Assembly: GCF_001039355.2 (NCBI RefSeq)
Contig: NW_019775834.1
Location: forward strand, 148,459 to 196,481
DNA length: 48,023 nucleotides
Origin: Lingula anatina
Taxonomy: Eukaryota; Brachiopoda; Lingulata; Lingulida; Lingulidae
Direction of reading: 5' to 3'
Of this stretch, positions 36,321-46,039 are shown one piece after another. Each line of letters begins with the position of its first letter. Position 1 is the stretch's first letter. The position numbers and the translations under genes are program-made. The notes beneath the pieces are model-generated. The model did not search any database. It saw only the letters and a list, made by a program, of their open reading frames with translations, and was not told the DNA's origin.

Positions 36321-36613
36321 CGTGTCTTCAAGTAAAATAATATTCCCAACCCGAATAATAAATGAATGTGTATATTTTAGGTCACATTGCTTGGCGACAG
36401 ACGGATAGAGGTTCTTGGTTTATATACAACCTCTGTCAGGTGATAGAAACCGATCACAGAAATGAACACTTTGTGGACATTTTGACGGAAACGTCACGAC
36501 TTGTAGCAGATTTAACAGCGCCTCTAGAGTCAAACGGAATCAAGACTGTTGCTAAACAAATGCCCATATTTGTCTCCACACTGAGGAAGAAAATGTATTT
36601 GATTGACACTTAA
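31505..36613 (+). CDS. DED-containing initiator-type caspase (caspase-8-like, 422 aa)
   Basis: A cysteine protease cleaving after Asp, expected to be activated by DED-mediated clustering in apoptosis or immune signalling. Eight exons join in phase: 31505-31796, 32381-32431, 32917-32967, 33953-34114, 34689-34882, 35508-35610, 35946-36128 and 36381-36613. A single N-terminal DED (about 8-95) is followed by a linker (98-160) with a basic RRKRSR stretch, the large subunit and the small subunit. Substrate-pocket Arg184 (TEEREG), catalytic His247 (LSHGD), catalytic Cys295 (QACRG) and Arg351 (AWRQTDRGSWF) are all present, so it should be active. PVDD and PIDAD between the subunits are plausible maturation sites. 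Vertebrate caspase-8 has two DEDs; only one is seen here. Intron 5 has a weak TTTAAG acceptor. A cassette exon may add 31 residues. Confidence 0.92.
32381..32967 (+). CDS. caspase exons 2-3: short linker exons
   Basis: Two 51-base exons (32381-32431 and 32917-32967), both phase 1 to phase 1, encode PSVEVRPMEAGTYETP and PELRRKRSRLGTDAST. Both are skippable without a frame change. The second has a possible nuclear localisation signal. Confidence 0.7.
33016..33053. repeat. (AAT)n microsatellite
   Basis: Trinucleotide tract in caspase intron 3. Confidence 0.9.
33376..33468 (+). CDS. candidate caspase cassette exon
   Basis: 93 bases, phase 1 to phase 1, between ATGAGCAG and a weak GTTCTA donor. 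It would insert ALVDVDDRTSLVKKS and then a Pro-rich IPPPRKP into the linker. VDVD/D is a good caspase-type cleavage motif. Weak splice sites keep this tentative. Confidence 0.35.
33953..36128 (+). CDS. caspase exons 4-7: large catalytic subunit
   Basis: Exons 33953-34114, 34689-34882, 35508-35610 and 35946-36128 run from YPTEILRCSGLVVIINNF (first beta strand) through the catalytic His and the QACRG Cys loop to DADNLVAYATTPG, the first strand of the small subunit. Confidence 0.9.
35364..35408. repeat. poly-A tract
   Basis: About 45 A residues in caspase intron 5. No retrotransposon body is recognisable next to it. Confidence 0.9.
35738..35806. repeat. (CT)n(TA)n compound microsatellite
   Basis: CT run followed by TA run in caspase intron 6. 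Confidence 0.95.
36262..36319. repeat. (TA)n microsatellite
   Basis: TA tract of about 58 bases in caspase intron 7. Confidence 0.95.
36381..36613 (+). CDS. caspase exon 8: small catalytic subunit
   Basis: Starts in phase 1 after TATATTTTAG. It carries the substrate-binding Arg and the GSWFIYNLCQVI helix, and ends LRKKMYLIDT before TAA. Confidence 0.92.
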
Positions 36614-38228
36614 AAGTCGCATGTAATAATCACATAGAAAGTAAAACCGCCCATATATTGTCAGTTGTGTATGCAAATACGTATTTCTTTTTTTGTAAAA
36701 TACATACAATACGTATTAGTGCAAGTATATCTACACATCAAGGGAGAAGGGCTTAATGTTTTTGCAAGTTATACTTTACTTATCATCTACTGGGAAAACA
36801 GAAAGGCATTTCACTGGATATTCAATTGTGTATTTTACACAGAAATGACATCATCTCATAACTGGCCTCTTAAAGAGAGTAGCTTTAATTCATACTGTTT
36901 TACAGTAGTTCAAAATATATCTCTATAAAAATGATTTTTTTTTATTGGGCATTATTTTTGTCGTTAATGTTGCCACACATTCAGTGAAATAAACCGCTAC
37001 TACCATATAATTAGGCCTATATAAAAGACAAATGGAAGAGGACGCACGTATTGAAGTGCTGAAATGTAATTTTGCATAATATTCAAAGCAATACATAATC
37101 ACATAATCATTGAGCATATAGAATTTATTAGAATTATATTTGATCCATGGGGCATAACTGCTTGGATATTGTAGTTACATGTGCAAAAATAGTATATTGA
37201 AATGTAGTTGATCGTAGTTAAGTTATTAACACAACACAGTATTAGTAGGCTAAAAATTATTTTTTCAAATTAATGATGTAATAAATCCCTATCTGAAATT
37301 GACCTGTAGTTCTACGTTTGTCAAAGAGAAAATAAACCTCTTTCCTGTCTTCATTAAAACGTAGGTATAATCTGTGGCGAGTTTTTGTGGAAAGAATCTG
37401 TGCCTAGATAGAAACAAAACAAGCTCGGGCCTACCCAAATACCAGACACGGCACATAAGGATCCTGAATTAACCGGTATATCGGACCACACTACCCGTTT
37501 TCAAGGTGTGTGTCAGATCGCATTTCGGAGTATCATACCCCAGAACAAATTTTGTAGGACTACCGCGGGCTCATCCTCTCGGTGTTCTGACTGATACTCC
37601 GAAATGCGATCTGACACACACCTTGAAAAAGTACTAGGTAGTGTACTATGTTCAGCATCCTTAAAATCAAATAAAAAGAAAATTATGAGTTGTATTACTT
37701 TATGTATTAATGATATAAGAGCATTGCCCCTTAATGCAGAGCATCTTATTTCTTTTTAGGGTGGGTAATATTTAACAATAACATAATGTCCGTTTAAATT
37801 ATACAGACAAATTACCCAGACGTTAAAAATCACTGCTCACCTATCTAAATATTAGAAAGTAAAACAACCAAGATATTTCATCAACTTTGGTCATAAAAAG
37901 TTATGGAAAGGGTCAACTTTTAGCAATCCTTTTTTATTTTATATGCTGTCTTTTTACTTCAAAGCAATGCTTGTAATGGGTTATATAGGACGAAGTTTTT
38001 ATTTGAGACGAAGACACGGAGTATAATTCAATAGACTCTGTGTGATAGAATTGTTAAATCAAGCACCGACCCTTCGCAAGGCCCCCAGTTTATACCCGTT
38101 TCCGGACGACTGATAACCTGAGGTTCATTGGGGATCCAGTTGGAGATATAGTCACCGTAGAAACGTGATTATGCGCAGTTGTCTGTTTGCACGAAGGAAA
38201 CACTGCAGATAATTTATAACAAGCGTTT
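36614..38228. other. intergenic, with a foldback element
   Basis: AT-rich DNA after the caspase. No further exon is recognised. The second-family foldback at 37455-37643 is the only structured item. Confidence 0.5.
37455..37643. mobile_element. second foldback family, copy 2
   Basis: CAAGGTGTGTGTCAGATCGC near 37502 is mirrored by GCGATCTGACACACACCTTG near 37607. The outer part (CCTGAATTAACCGGT) matches the 14.2-kb copy. Confidence 0.8.
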
Positions 38229-39528
38229 TTATCTTTTTATGAGATTTGGCGACACTCCGCACGTAGGCCAACTCTTTTCGGGTTCCTTGGTTGTTTCAAG
38301 TATCAATAAATTGTGATTATATGAATGACGTAGGTCTGAAACCTGACTGTTTGCACACAAACGATCTCCATCTCTTCTGATGGCAGAGTTACAGGATTCC
38401 CAACCCTGTCCTACACTTATACTGGGGGCATCTGAATCTGGGCATTGGTCCCCTGGCCATCCTGAAAAAAAAACAGAAATTTATTAAACACTTCGACTAT
38501 TTTAGGATAAAGGGTTGTGTATCGCTTTTTTTAAGTAATACATGTAGCATATTACGCTAGGGCAACGCAAGCACGTGCGCACTTACACGTGAACACGCGC
38601 CCGCACGTGCATATTAATGGGAATGCGGTGTTATGAAGGTAGGACCTGTTAATATTAAATCACGTAATCTATTGTGTCACTTTTGGCCTCAAACGAAAGA
38701 CTAAAGATACACACTGAGAATAGTGCAGTGTAAACAAACCTTCGAAATCTAAAAATGTTTGCAATGTGCCGCAAGGATTGTTCGTTCATTATGTAGTAAT
38801 CCATAAAGCGGATTTTGATTTTGTCAACTCAATATTAATTGATCTGAGGCAATCAAAACACTTCCAATATCTTTGAAGTTGTGTTTGGGGCATAGGGATT
38901 ATTTTGCAGAAATATCTAAAGAACATATCCTTATGAACATACCTGTGTCGTAGTAGATTACGATGACTCTGAAAAAAGGTTTAAATGAACTGAAATGGCG
39001 TGCAGTGTGATTGTCTTATATTATGGTTACTGTTGTGATAATTAGTTATAAAGAATTTCGTTAATTTGAAATAAAACAAAATTGCCTATAAATGATAATG
39101 TTGGATGTTAAAGAAAACGTAGTATTTATGCAATGAGTTTTTTCATGGAATGTCATCCTTTGTTCAGAAAGTTTGTTGAAAAATGAAAAAAAAAGAGGTC
39201 TAAAAAAGTCCATAGAATCATACGTTATTTTACACTATAAACATGCACGGTAGATATGAATTCGTTCAATAAAAGCATCAGTACCATAGGGGCACCAGGA
39301 CGTCTCTTGATCGCTGCTACCATGGCTGCTTGGGAGGGGGTCCGTCTTGCTGACACAAACGCCCTCTATGCACCATTTTCCTGTGTCACAATCAGTGCCG
39401 TCTGCTGGAGGTTTGTAGCCATGTGTTTAACCGTTGCCTGATCTACACCAAAGGTACTGACAGAAGTCGTGATCTCCTTCTTCCTGCAAAATAAATAAAT
39501 AAATAATTAATTAATTAAAAATAAATAA

Positions 39529-39559
<31 letters not shown>

Positions 39560-40116
39560 TAAATCATTGTGTGTCGTAATCGGCGTGGTGAATTTTCTGA
39601 CATGTAAATTGTCTAAATTGTTTTGGTTTAGTAAATAAATTTTCACATTGGAGTAAAGTGGTAACCGTAGGGCAAAATTTAAGTTGCTTTCCAATAAATG
39701 CAAACATATGCACACACAAGCACGCGCGCACACACATTTTTCATATACAGTCAGGGATACAGAATATGTAGCTTAATTTTAGCTTCATATACAATAGAGG
39801 ATACAGAAGATAGTACACGTAGCCTTTAGCTGTAAAAAGTGAAAACACGCAGACAAATTGAACACTGTATATCTTTTTTTTTTTTCAAAAAAAAAAAAAA
39901 AAAAAAAAAAGAAAAAAAAAGCACGTTTTTGCGCGCACATTTTTCTCAAAAAGAAGAACACTGAGTCTTTTTACCTTCCGAGGTACAGAATTATCTCCGT
40001 AGAGCATCCTGCATTGTTCTGTTGCCGAATACAGCTGCCCGGGTAGATGCTGGGTGTGTGAATTTTTTTCCTCAGCATTCCCATAAGTACCGGTGTCCAC
40101 AAGACAGCACGCATCT
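38229..40116 (-). pseudogene. ADAMTS-like cysteine-rich domain remnant
   Basis: Minus-strand exon-like pieces match the ADAMTS disintegrin/cysteine-rich region of secreted metalloproteases. Piece a (40116-39975) reads HLPGQLYSATEQCRMLYG, with a TTTTAG acceptor and GTAAAA donor. Piece b (39483 to about 39291) reads DFCQYLWCRSGNG, then an in-frame TAA, then THGYKPPADGTDCDTGKWC. Piece c (38461-38229) reads GDQCPDSDAPSISVGQGWES and ends at TAA. A 26-base mini-exon with good splice sites lies at 38968-38943. No metalloprotease exons remain upstream, where a repeat and the right inverted arm take over. The nonsense codon plus 5' truncation argue for a dead fragment. A sequencing error at the TAA cannot be excluded. 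Confidence 0.7.
39533..39557. repeat. (AAT)n microsatellite
   Basis: Trinucleotide tract immediately 5' of ADAMTS-like piece b on the minus strand. Confidence 0.85.
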
Positions 40117-40158
40117 CTAAAACGACATGACCACAATTACAGTCTCACTCTTTTATTA

Positions 40159-40450
40159 CCTCCCCCTAGGAGGTTATGTTTTCACCCCTGTTTGTTTGTT
40201 TGTCTGTCTGTCCGTCTGTCATGAACGTAACTCAAAAAATTATGGACCGATTTTGATGAAATTGTAAGGAACTGTCAGAAGTGGACCAAGGAACAGATGA
40301 TTAGTTTTTGGTGGTGATCCGGATCAATAATCAATCAATAATCAAAATCAAAAAACTAAATCATTATAGAATGAAAATTTAGGGGTGAAACGGCATTGGG
40401 AAGAGACTTTGCTGCCTTGGCGGAGGTCTGCGCTCTCGGAGTGCTTTTAT
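40159..40450 (+). mobile_element. GTTTGTTTGTCTGTC-type marine-invertebrate interspersed repeat
   Basis: Begins CCTCCCCCTAGGAGGTTATG and includes GTTTGTTTGTTTGTCTGTCT, ATTATGGACCGATTTTGATG and GGTGGTGATCCGGATC. It ends GGCGGAGGTCTGCGCTCTCG with GAGTGC. I recognise this as a short repeat found in many marine animal genomes. It abuts the inner end of the right inverted arm. Confidence 0.75.
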
Positions 40451-40513
40451 ATTTAGACTGACTCTACTGCATAACATATGTACATGCTGAATGTATTAAT
40501 CTCGCTTTTTCAG

Positions 40514-41654
40514 ATAATTTACTTCGACGAATTGCAAAACAACTTACAGCCATATCGCAATTACGTACTTAAACCACATGGAATGAACCCTGTGCGTGAC
40601 CTTCACTGTGACATCGACGTCCGGCAGGAGAACCAAGATCCAAAATCATCAAGCGCCAAAATTCTCGTCAGGAAGTCCATGTCACAGGTATAATAATCTG
40701 CATTTTTCGGCTATTATTTATTCTTTTTATTGTGGACCACGTTCATGAACGATCGAGGAACATGTATGGAATATGAATCTACCATGAATTTATATTTGAC
40801 ACAATGGCTACATGTATTATGCAGAAGGCAAAACTACAATAATTCTTTGCACCAAAGGCTACTAAGCCAAGCTTTACCATCGGGAATTTTTTTATTGATT
40901 CATAATTCGTAATATTTGAGACTTTCAAACGTAAACCTCAGGGCGAATATTATGCAATAACTTTCTATTTCAGTACGCCCACCCATACTAGTGTAGATTG
41001 AATTTCCTCAAAGACGCAGAATATTTATTTTATTTTAAGTTCTATTAAAAGCTCTTAGAATTATTTACCCATTTTATACTTACAAGGATGCCCTACAGGC
41101 TAGTAATCTCACCTCTCTGAGGGAGAAAATAGATGTTTTATTTAAGAACTTTTTTACGGTTTAAGATATGTGGTACATGTATATACCCTTGTGATTAAAA
41201 GAAAACAGTTCATATTTCATGCAAAATTCAAAACTTTGCTGCATGAAGACGTTACATTCATTGTCTGCCTTTATTTGTGTACGTCTAAAAGAGACTAATA
41301 TTATAATAATACTTTATTTATTTTAATCGACAGAATGCCCGCATCCTAGAAGCAAGTTACCAGAAGCTGAAACGTAATACCCCTGAAATAATAACCGTCG
41401 TTGACCCTAAGGACGTGTGTGTAAAGCTTTTTGCTGATGGGATATTGACATTCCACGACAAAGAGGAGATAGACAAAGGTTGTACAAGATCCACTGTCAA
41501 TGGGTGCTCCATTTTACTGAATAAAATATTTCTTTGTCCAGTGGAGAAAACCCCGATTCCCAAGCTGTGCAATGCGCTGCGCGAACAGAACTGTAAAAGA
41601 GTGGCAGACCTCCTCGAGTTGTCGTTAGATGACATTGAACCAAAAGAGACTTGA
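40514..41654 (+). pseudogene. 5'-truncated UPA-CARD paralogue lacking the death-domain exon
   Basis: Two exons (40514-40687 and 41334-41654) with intact GT-AG sites encode the second half of UPA and the CARD of the 3.8-13.8 kb gene. Zinc-finger, ZU5 and first UPA exons are missing upstream, and the death-domain exon was lost with about 1.27 kb. The remaining exons are both phase 0, so splicing gives an open 164-codon frame. An in-frame ATG at 40478 (MYMLNVLISLFQ) could start a 176-residue protein without an upstream exon. No stop or frameshift is seen, so it is either recently dead or a small CARD protein in its own right. Confidence 0.75.
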
Positions 41655-42019
41655 CAATCTTTGAAAAATGAGCTTTGTCCAACGATGGATGCACGAGATA
41701 AATTCTAATGGATAAATGGGCAAAATAGTAATTAATTTCAAATTTGTTTTCAATAGTATGATAATCTTTAAATAGTCTTTTTGTATGTATGCATATGCTA
41801 TCCAATTTTATGTTCGTTTGGTTATAGTGTTGCAACTGTGTGCCTAGTTACTTAAACACGCTAAGTATTATGCATTAAATATTTTCCCCTTTCAACGAGG
41901 AAGTTTTTTAAAGTGCTGGATCTTGTACTTTCCCAAAACCTCCCCTTTTTCTCCCCGGGCTAACGTGGCTCTGACTCATAATCTCTGGAGATAACGAGTC
42001 AGAGCTCTGGCTACAGGGT

Positions 42020-42258
42020 GCTCATACTTAGACTGGGCTCCCATGCCTAAATCGATCCATCTGGATCGATGTATCTCCCTGGGGAGTGTCACTAAATTGC
42101 TGTTAACTTAACCGGCTTAATTGTCTTTCACGCCTACCGAATCAGCTAGGGTAAAGATAATAACCCCCTAACAGCTTTACTAAGTGTGACAGACATTTAA
42201 GCCGGTCAAGTTGACAGCAATTTAGTGAGACTCCCAATATCTGTGGGAATGGTCCCTT
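42020..42258. mobile_element. foldback (MITE-like) element, copy 4
   Basis: Mirror image of the copy at 3193-3422, carried by the inverted duplication. It ends TCCCAATATCTGTGGGAATG. Confidence 0.8.
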
Positions 42259-43357
42259 CAATTTTGTATACTATTTTAGAAGTCCTTGATAGCAGACACA
42301 AGGTGGTGAGTCACCAAAGTTATCTTTGAGTGTTTGTATAAACTAGGGATGGGCGTTTTATGGTTTCTAAATATGCAAGGCATCTTATTTCTTACTGGCT
42401 GAAATTTTGATTATGAATTTTTGCTATTTGTACTTGGACTAACGTCGTTTGTGTTCTCTCAAAGACATGGAAATAAGATAAAGTGAATTAAAAAGATATC
42501 CGTGTACAATAAATAAAAAAATTAACTTAAAATCAATCAAATTACAAAGACAAGGCACCCCTAACTGGGTATATCCGCCTTGGCATTTGAATGAACCACG
42601 AGGGAATTTCATATTTATGAATCAATCTGCCTCGCTTGAATATCTATTCTTCTCAATCTGAAAAAAAGGTAAATTAATTTTTTTCAAATGCTTTAAATGC
42701 ATGTTTGGAAGGCATTTCCTAAAGACCTCTTTCTAAAACTACCGTAATATGCAAGGTAGTAGGATCAATACACGGGTGTTAAAATGCAGGTCTCACAATT
42801 AGAGGGGCAAGCCTATAGAGTATAAATTGCACGAGAAATGCATTCGAGTGCTATATCCCGTTTAGTTTTACCCGCAACTCTCTATCTCTCCCATGTAGGT
42901 CAGTTACGGTGAAAAGTGACACAAATAGTATTTCACTTTCTCTTTGCAAGAAAGATAAGATCGACCTTGTATCGATCACCGGCTGCAATGTCAACAATCT
43001 TGTTAGCCAAAAAGTGTCTCTACGTGCTTGTGCATTAATGATACACAATAATGTTGATTTTTAAATGGTAATAACCCTTTTACCTACAAGGATAATAGAT
43101 TCAAAATTCAAGAATGCCAGTTCCACTTCAATACAGCTATCTGAAAACCAAGGCTTCAGTAAAGTCACACTAAAAGATGTAGGTCACATAACAATAAGAG
43201 TACAGAAAAGATTGTCAGGATTTTTTATCCATGTTAATTTGGGGTTTGATTGTTCTCTTCTCCGATATTGCGGACCAGTTCCACGGACAGAATACTTAAT
43301 ACCCATAAAACTAAAGCAATCATCATGAAAGAATTTATTTTTATCAAACTACCTTAT

Positions 43358-43566
43358 AAGGGGATAGGCGTAGGTGGGTGAATAAATTTCCAAAAAAAAT
43401 AGGTCTCCCAATGACATGCGCAATTCTGGAGTATAACATGTATAAAAAACGTGCATTTTACCACAGGAGCCTGTGGAATGAAAGAAGGAATTGGCAGGAG
43501 TGAACGTTGGTACTGTATATTGCTGGATACAGACAAGGCACGTGCAGTAATTACAGAGGTAGGTTA
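43358..43566 (-). repeat. interspersed repeat segment, copy 3 of 3
   Basis: Inverted partner of 1838-2097 within the right arm. It lacks the long T/G run present in the left copy. Confidence 0.65.
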
Positions 43567-44307
43567 ACAAGAGTAGGCATTCGAATACGGTGTAAGCTAG
43601 GACTAAATGTCCTAATCCAGGTGTATGGGACGCACAGGCACCCCTTCGGGATTTCTCAGGTCCTTTAAGGATATTGTAACCCTTTATTAGCATCCAGATA
43701 CGGAAAATGAGTGTTTTCTTGAATCTAATTATTCAATAATGCATCTATCTTTGTGCTGATTTATAACAACGAAATACCCCTCGAAAATATAAAGTATCGG
43801 CGTTTATACATTTTCGTTGCAACGTGTTTAAGCATAAGCAAATCAAAGCTTTAATTGTCAATTTAATGCCTTTCTATGAGGTGAGATAGCAATTGGTATG
43901 GGGCGTTACTTTATCCCTGAACAAGATTTTATTACGAAAATTGGCAACGTTGACCAGGGGTTATACGCAACGACCCCGTGCCGTCATTTTGGTTAATTTT
44001 TTTTTTTTTTTTGTTTTGGAGTTATGAGCCCCTAATTACAGATTTTCATTGAACAAAGGCATTAATTTGCTTTTTCAACGATAAAATCTGAACTAAGACC
44101 TTTAAGACAAATCGCTGGCAGGATTTTGGAGTACTAAATGGTGTTATTCAATCGGCATTAAAACGATGATCGTGGGTGCTCAGGTAAAAGAGAAATTTGA
44201 AAAATCGATTTTTCAGTTTTTACCAAAATCGCAATTATAACGTAATCCGCAAGGTAACATTTGTGTAATGTTAATCAGTTTAGTCACTGAGCACTCAAGA
44301 TTGAGAC

Positions 44308-44476
44308 TGGGACTGGGTTCCCATGCTTAACCGAATCAGCTAGGGGGTAAAGATAATTACCCCCTAACAGCTTTACTAAGCGTGACAGACGTTTAAGCCG
44401 GTTAAGTTGACAGCAATTTAGTGAGACTCCCCAGGGAGATAGATCGATCCAAATATCTGTGGGAATGGTCCCTTAA
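44308..44476. mobile_element. foldback (MITE-like) element, copy 5 (deleted)
   Basis: Starts GGGTTCCCATGCTTAACCGA and has lost most of one arm. It forms the outer edge of the right inverted arm and adjoins copy 6 directly. Confidence 0.7.
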
Positions 44477-44724
44477 ACTGGGTTCCCATGCCTAGATCGA
44501 TCCATCTGAATCGGTCTAACTTCCTGGAGATCCCACTAAATTGCTATCAACTCAACCGGCTTTAATGTCTGTCACGCCTACCGAATCAGCTAGGGTAAAA
44601 ATAATTACCCCCTTACAGCTTTACCAGGCGTGACAGACATTTAAGCCGGTTAGTTTGATAGCAATTTAGTGAGATTCCCCAGTGAGATAGGTCGATCCAA
44701 ATATCTGTGGGAATGGTCCCTTGA
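44477..44724. mobile_element. foldback (MITE-like) element, copy 6
   Basis: Near-complete copy from CTGGGTTCCCATGCC to CTGTGGGAATGGTCCC, with well-preserved inverted arms. Confidence 0.8.
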
Positions 44725-44931
44725 ATATTAACCAAAAGAATGTATGTAAGGCAGTAACTAAGGAGTTTGGGGCGAAGGGTGACAATGCCCTTAAGATGTC
44801 GCGCGCCTTTCGTGACAATTGTGAGTAGGGTCGTAAGAGAGATAACATCTTAAGTGTGTAGTTAATGGGTAATGTTATAATAAGAGATGTGTATACATAA
44901 CACTGGTTGTGGGTAGATTAGGGGGAAACTT

Positions 44932-45122
44932 AGGGACCATTTCCACAGATATTTGGATCGATCTATCTCCCTGGGGAGTCTCACTAAGTTGGTATCAACT
45001 CAACCGGCTTAATTGTCTGTCACGCCTAGTAGTAAAGCTGTTAGGGGGTAATTATCTTTACACCCTAGCTGGGAAATAGATCGATCCAGGTGGATCGATC
45101 TAGGCATGGGAACCCAGTCCTA
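44932..45122. mobile_element. foldback (MITE-like) element, copy 7
   Basis: From GGGACCATTTCCACAGATAT to GCATGGGAACCCAGTCC, in the opposite orientation to copy 6. Part of one arm is deleted near 45070. Confidence 0.75.
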
Positions 45123-45605
45123 GAATGATTGTTAAGAAGACATCCGTGCTTGCAACCACGTGTATCATAGCTGCTTGTTTTTCTTTCACTTTGTGAAGAA
45201 ATTCTGTTCAGATCAACCTCGTATCGGTCAACAACCATGCTGGATACAGGTGTATTTCAACAAGTGTGCACGTAAATTGTTATCTACCTTCCTTTAAGAT
45301 AACATAAGAGATAAAATAAATGTTTATTTGGTCAATGAAATACATGTATATAAAATATACAATATCGGGAATAAAATGCACTGTAAAAATATTGTTGTAT
45401 TAAAAAACGATGAAAAATGTATGAAAAAGAGTTTGAGACTTTGTATTAGAAAGGGATGAGGCTAAAGGATGAAAGCTACATAAAAATCGTTTACTATTCT
45501 TTAAAACTTAGTCTGGGATTGCTAGGTAAATAATAAAACATGTTGTGAACAGGATGGAAACTGTCACTCACGATGTTTTGTTTGCTACACTTCCTGCATA
45601 TTTTC

Positions 45606-45665
<60 letters not shown>

Positions 45666-45969
45666 GTGTGTAGAGATTTCAAAGTCTTTGTTTGTTTGTT
45701 CGTTTGTTTTATTTAAGTGTGGCTTCACTCTACTTTGATCACTCTACTCTGATACGGAGATTTTAAGTATAAGAACTTGCCAACAGTGATTTTTAAAAGT
45801 CGCTTTACCAAAAAGATTCGGTGATGAAAGCAACTTTCGTGTACATTGTAGCTATGAATTGATTGAATTCACATAGAGTTTAATAAATGAATTTATGAAT
45901 TTATAAAAGATCAAATAAAACACTACTCGTACTTGTACATGTAATATTTATTAGGCTTCAAACCGTCTT

Positions 45970-45970
<1 letters not shown>
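45123..45970. other. no gene recognised; contains (ATT)n
   Basis: AT-rich intergenic DNA with a perfect ATT tract at about 45608-45665. Confidence 0.6.

Positions 45971-46038
<68 letters not shown>
45971..46038. repeat. (TA)n microsatellite
   Basis: TA tract of about 68 bases marking the left boundary of the right direct-repeat copy. A shorter TA tract occupies the same place at 29869-29890. Confidence 0.9.

Positions 46039-46039
<1 letters not shown>

Larger units (their letters stand above)
40478..44476. repeat. right arm of the large inverted duplication
   Basis: Inverted counterpart of 918-6241, separated from it by about 34 kb. It lacks the death-domain segment of the left arm, with the join at about 41159. 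Its outer foldback element also has an internal deletion. The inner edge lies next to the interspersed repeat at 40159-40450. Confidence 0.9.

Noticed and set aside
39291-39483. TAA as a recoded codon in the ADAMTS-like exon
   Set aside because: Selenocysteine uses TGA and no recoding element is visible; a nonsense mutation is simpler.
43065-43328. Open frame on the plus strand with a counterpart at 2149-2382 on the minus strand
   Set aside because: The two are the same duplicated non-coding segment; there is no domain, splice context or convincing start.
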